Below, one piece after another: positions 61,695-64,000 of a stretch of DNA of 64,000 nt. How positions within the stretch are numbered: the stretch's first letter is position 1; each line of letters starts with the position of its first letter. The position numbers and the translations under genes were made by a program. The stretch is from UBA822 sp965249775 (lineage in GTDB: Bacteria; Gemmatimonadota; Gemmatimonadetes; Longimicrobiales; Gaopeijiaceae). The notes under the pieces were generated by a model. The model had not been told where the DNA came from and ran no database searches. It saw nothing but the letters and a program-made list of their open reading frames with translations. The stretch is taken from assembly GCA_965249775.1 (NCBI GenBank), contig OZ252253.1:2418001-2482000 (forward strand). Reading direction: 5' to 3'.

Positions 61695-62906
61695 TTATCG
61701 AATGTCCGGGAGCCCCTCGTCGGTTTCCAGGATCTGCACCCCGAACGCATTGAGCGTCATCGAGACGAGCCGGTACGTGCTCACGGTCATCAGGGCGGAG
61801 ATGGTCTCGCGCGTGTCGAACTCGGCGGTGATCGCCGCCCAGGTCCCGTCCGAAACCATCGCGTCGCGATAGAGCTCATCCGCGAGGTTGAGCAGGGTCA
61901 CCGACAAGGGGCTCCAGCCGTCCGCACCGGGGCCTTCGGCGATGCGTAGCGGCTCCAGCCCCCAGTCTCTTGCGCGACCCACGCTGCCGACGTGCTTCGC
62001 CCATTCGTATTCGGCCTGGGCGTTCCAGCCGATGCGAAGAATGAGGAGCTCTCGGTCGTGTTCGGTGAGGGGCGAAGCACCCAGCACGAAGTTGTACGTT
62101 CCACCTTGGACCGCGGATAGACGTGGGTGACGGGCGAACGTTCGGGTGACCCTGATCCCTCTCCCTTCTAGTGGCGCGATCCGAGGATTGACAAGCGGCG
62201 CCTCTCGGTCCGGCACCGACAGGCGGTAGGGGACATCAGTAGGCAAGCGGTCGGTCGTCCAGTCGTTGGGCTGCACACCCATCGAGTTGAACAGCATCGC
62301 GGCCAGGATGGACTGGGTGACGTTCGCGACCGCCTCCATCATCTGGTTCATGTTGTAGCGAACGCCCAGCGTCGTCCACGTCTGGTCCGACACCGACGAG
62401 TTCCGATAGAGCTCGTCGGCCAGACGGAGGTGTGTGGCATCGAAGTCGTCCCACCCGTCGGCGTCGGGCCCGACGGCGATGCGACGCAACTCGGCATCCG
62501 TGAGTCCAGCCTCGCGGCCGCTCGACGCGAACGCCGACCACTGGTACTGGTTGTGCGTGAGCCACGCAGTCCGTAGCCGGAGAAGCAACCGATGACGTGG
62601 CTCCAACGTTGATTCCTGAGCGAGGAATCTGACAAACGGCATGATCCCCTGAGCGAGCTCCGGCACGTGCATGAGTGTCGCGAGGGCGTTGCCGACGCGT
62701 CCGTCCGGCGCATACTCCCGGACCAGCGCCCGGTGCTGGTCTGTCCATTGCGATTCGGGGAGCGGGGCGATGCGGGTTGTGCTCAGGCGAACGGGCTGGC
62801 GGCTGCCCGGAAGGTCCGGACGCGACTGAGCCATGACCGACTCTGCGGGCGACACGAGCACCGTCATCAAAAGGCACGTCAAGAAGCACGTAAGGAAACG
62901 CTTCAT
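61695..62906 (-). CDS. Exported double carboxymuconolactone decarboxylase-like protein
   Basis: 403 residues from ATG 62906 with GGAGGG upstream and a signal (FLTCFLTCLLMTVLV). Two copies of a CMD/AhpD-like helical domain (about 60-200 and 250-400) share RHRLLLRLRTAWLTHNQYQW / DRELLILRIGWNAQAEYEW, LTDAELRRIA / WGLEPLRIA and LADELYR. The CxxC redox motif of AhpD is absent and replaced by NQYQW/QAEYEW, as in decarboxylase-type members. Function is unknown; the exported tandem form resembles proteins in aromatic-degrading marine bacteria. Confidence 0.85.
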   Translation of the reverse strand: MKRFLTCFLTCLLMTVLVSPAESVMAQSRPDLPGSRQPVRLSTTRIAPLPESQWTDQHRALVREYAPDGRVGNALATLMHVPELAQGIMPFVRFLAQESTLEPRHRLLLRLRTAWLTHNQYQWSAFASSGREAGLTDAELRRIAVGPDADGWDDFDATHLRLADELYRNSSVSDQTWTTLGVRYNMNQMMEAVANVTQSILAAMLFNSMGVQPNDWTTDRLPTDVPYRLSVPDREAPLVNPRIAPLEGRGIRVTRTFARHPRLSAVQGGTYNFVLGASPLTEHDRELLILRIGWNAQAEYEWAKHVGSVGRARDWGLEPLRIAEGPGADGWSPLSVTLLNLADELYRDAMVSDGTWAAITAEFDTRETISALMTVSTYRLVSMTLNAFGVQILETDEGLPDIR

Positions 62907-62934
62907 TTCACCCTCCGGGTTTTTTCCTAAACGA

Positions 62935-64000
62935 TTAGGTGATCGGCTTGCTCTTTCTCGGTCCGTCCTGCTGCTCCAAATAGGGGACACCCTTGGTGAT
63001 CCAATCCGGGGCCGGTTCGCCTTTCAGGTAATAGGCGAACCACTCCAGAATGCGCCGCTGGTAGTCGAGCTGATTGGGCTCCCTGGCCAGACCGTGGTTC
63101 TCCCCTTCGTATGAGAGCATCACCATGTGCTTTCCGAGACGACGCGCAGCGTTGTAGAACTCGACACCCTGGTTGTACTCGACCGCTCCATCGTTCGTAC
63201 CGAACATCATCAGGAGAGGCGTGTTCAGGTTCTGGATGTGGTGTAGGGGCGAGTTGGCCTCATACGACGCGTAGTCCTCCCACCATGGGACCTGCATCCG
63301 GCCCTGGCTGATCTCGAAGATGCGTGCGTCGGTACCTCCACTGTTCCAGTAGAACGAGAGGTACATGCTCATCAGGTTCGTGAGAGGAGCCCCAGCCACC
63401 GCAGTCTTGAAGAGGTCGTCCTGCGTCACGAAGAAAGTCGTCTGATACCCGCCCCACGAGTGGCCGATCAGGCCGATGTTAGCCTCGTCGATCATCCCCG
63501 TCGCGACGGCTGCGGCGACCGCCGGGCGGATCGTCTCCACGTTGGATTGCCCCGGGCGCCGGTCGCGATAGACGATGTCCGGTCGCAGCACGAAGTAGCC
63601 CTCCTGGCTCCAGATCTGGACGTTGTAGTACTGCGTGGGATCCGGCACCTGGTACTGATGGAGCGACTGTGACAGCAGCTCGTAGTGATTGACGATCATG
63701 GGGTACTGACGACCGGGCTCGTAGTCGGCGGGATAGAGGAGCGCTCCCTGGAGCCTCCGCCCCCACTCGTTCTCGTATTCGATGAGCTCCGTTCGGCCCC
63801 ATGCGTAGTCGTCCTGGAACGGGTTCGTGTCCGTGACCTGACGCGGGTTCTCCAGGTCGGGCCCTGCTACGAAGTAGTCGGGCGAGTCATCGAAGCGTTC
63901 CTGCCTGAAGACGAGGACGTCCGCATCCTCGGCCATCTGGAGCCTGCCCAGAAAGCCGCCGTAGGACTTGTCATCCCAAACGAGCGCCTCGGGTGCGTCG
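62935..64000 (-). CDS. S9-family prolyl oligopeptidase-like peptidase, C-terminal part (5' end outside window)
   Basis: The frame is open to the window edge; about 355 residues are visible. The catalytic alpha/beta-hydrolase domain of S9 peptidases is complete: nucleophile Ser in GLIGHSWGGYQT, Asp in MMFGTNDGAVEY and His in YEGENHGLARE, with RRILEWFAYYLKGE at the end. The N-terminal propeller is mostly beyond the window. It cleaves peptides, probably outside the cytoplasm, but a signal cannot be seen. It ends 28 bp upstream of the decarboxylase-like gene on the same strand. Confidence 0.92.
   Translation of the reverse strand, partial: DAPEALVWDDKSYGGFLGRLQMAEDADVLVFRQERFDDSPDYFVAGPDLENPRQVTDTNPFQDDYAWGRTELIEYENEWGRRLQGALLYPADYEPGRQYPMIVNHYELLSQSLHQYQVPDPTQYYNVQIWSQEGYFVLRPDIVYRDRRPGQSNVETIRPAVAAAVATGMIDEANIGLIGHSWGGYQTTFFVTQDDLFKTAVAGAPLTNLMSMYLSFYWNSGGTDARIFEISQGRMQVPWWEDYASYEANSPLHHIQNLNTPLLMMFGTNDGAVEYNQGVEFYNAARRLGKHMVMLSYEGENHGLAREPNQLDYQRRILEWFAYYLKGEPAPDWITKGVPYLEQQDGPRKSKPIT

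Overview
This window is GC-rich bacterial chromosome, and I infer a Gemmatimonadota-type organism. The reasons are two paralogous Ser/Thr kinases of the ALEGRYAIERELGEGGMATVYLA type with TolB-like propeller tails, paired secreted DUF1501/DUF1549 and DUF1552/DUF1592 proteins, many Tat and lipoprotein signals, TatC, a bactofilin, and a Gram-negative Pup/UBact-type protein-tagging locus. No rRNA, tRNA or CRISPR array was seen.

Layout. 1-6.1 kb: end of a haloalkane dehalogenase, a gutted kinase gene, a small putative HTH regulator with a palindromic operator, a frameshifted serine hydrolase, a class III CoA-transferase and a PAS histidine kinase. 6-12.7 kb (minus strand): bactofilin, a DUF1501 plus cytochrome-like DUF1549/1553 pair, and a frameshifted lytic transglycosylase. 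12.9-19.5 kb (plus strand): a truncated aldo/keto reductase fused to a truncated AAA+ ATPase, then a Dop-like gene split by an IS110-family element, a 67-residue Pup/UBact-like tag ending in Gly-Gln, and a PafA-like ligase. This is the most interesting part of the window. It reads as a ubiquitin-like conjugation operon caught in decay: the tag and ligase are intact, the deamidase is interrupted, the ATPase has lost its N-terminus, and no 20S proteasome subunits are nearby. 19.5-38.7 kb: secreted and periplasmic enzymes (PhoD phosphatase, double creatininase, DUF1592/DUF1552/ankyrin set, HpcH/HpaI aldolase, amidase, arylsulfotransferase, polysaccharide deacetylase, YtcJ amidohydrolase) and tatC, whose product would export several of them.

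39-49.3 kb is an accessory region: VapBC, an RHH/nucleotidyltransferase toxin-antitoxin-like pair, a PadR/MacB-type permease unit, and an AT-richer ABC-2 exporter. These lie between two partial direct copies of the 3' end of a Na+/solute symporter gene and the intact gene, which looks like repeated integration or recombination at that gene end. The intact symporter carries its small accessory peptide and a class III aminotransferase. 50.8-64 kb: epoxide hydrolase, a leucine-rich repeat protein, an ArsR regulator with a 22-residue peptide containing 9 Cys, a pilin-like protein, an IS481-family element, an intact kinase, an M28-like peptidase, a CxxCH/terpenoid-cyclase-like protein, a double carboxymuconolactone decarboxylase-like protein, and the end of an S9 peptidase. 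The LRR and kinase genes share the same upstream (48 bp) and downstream (31 bp) flanking repeats.

Several genes carry single-base frameshifts (about 3355, 12290, 42100, 46298). Whether these are real decay or assembly error cannot be decided from the sequence alone.
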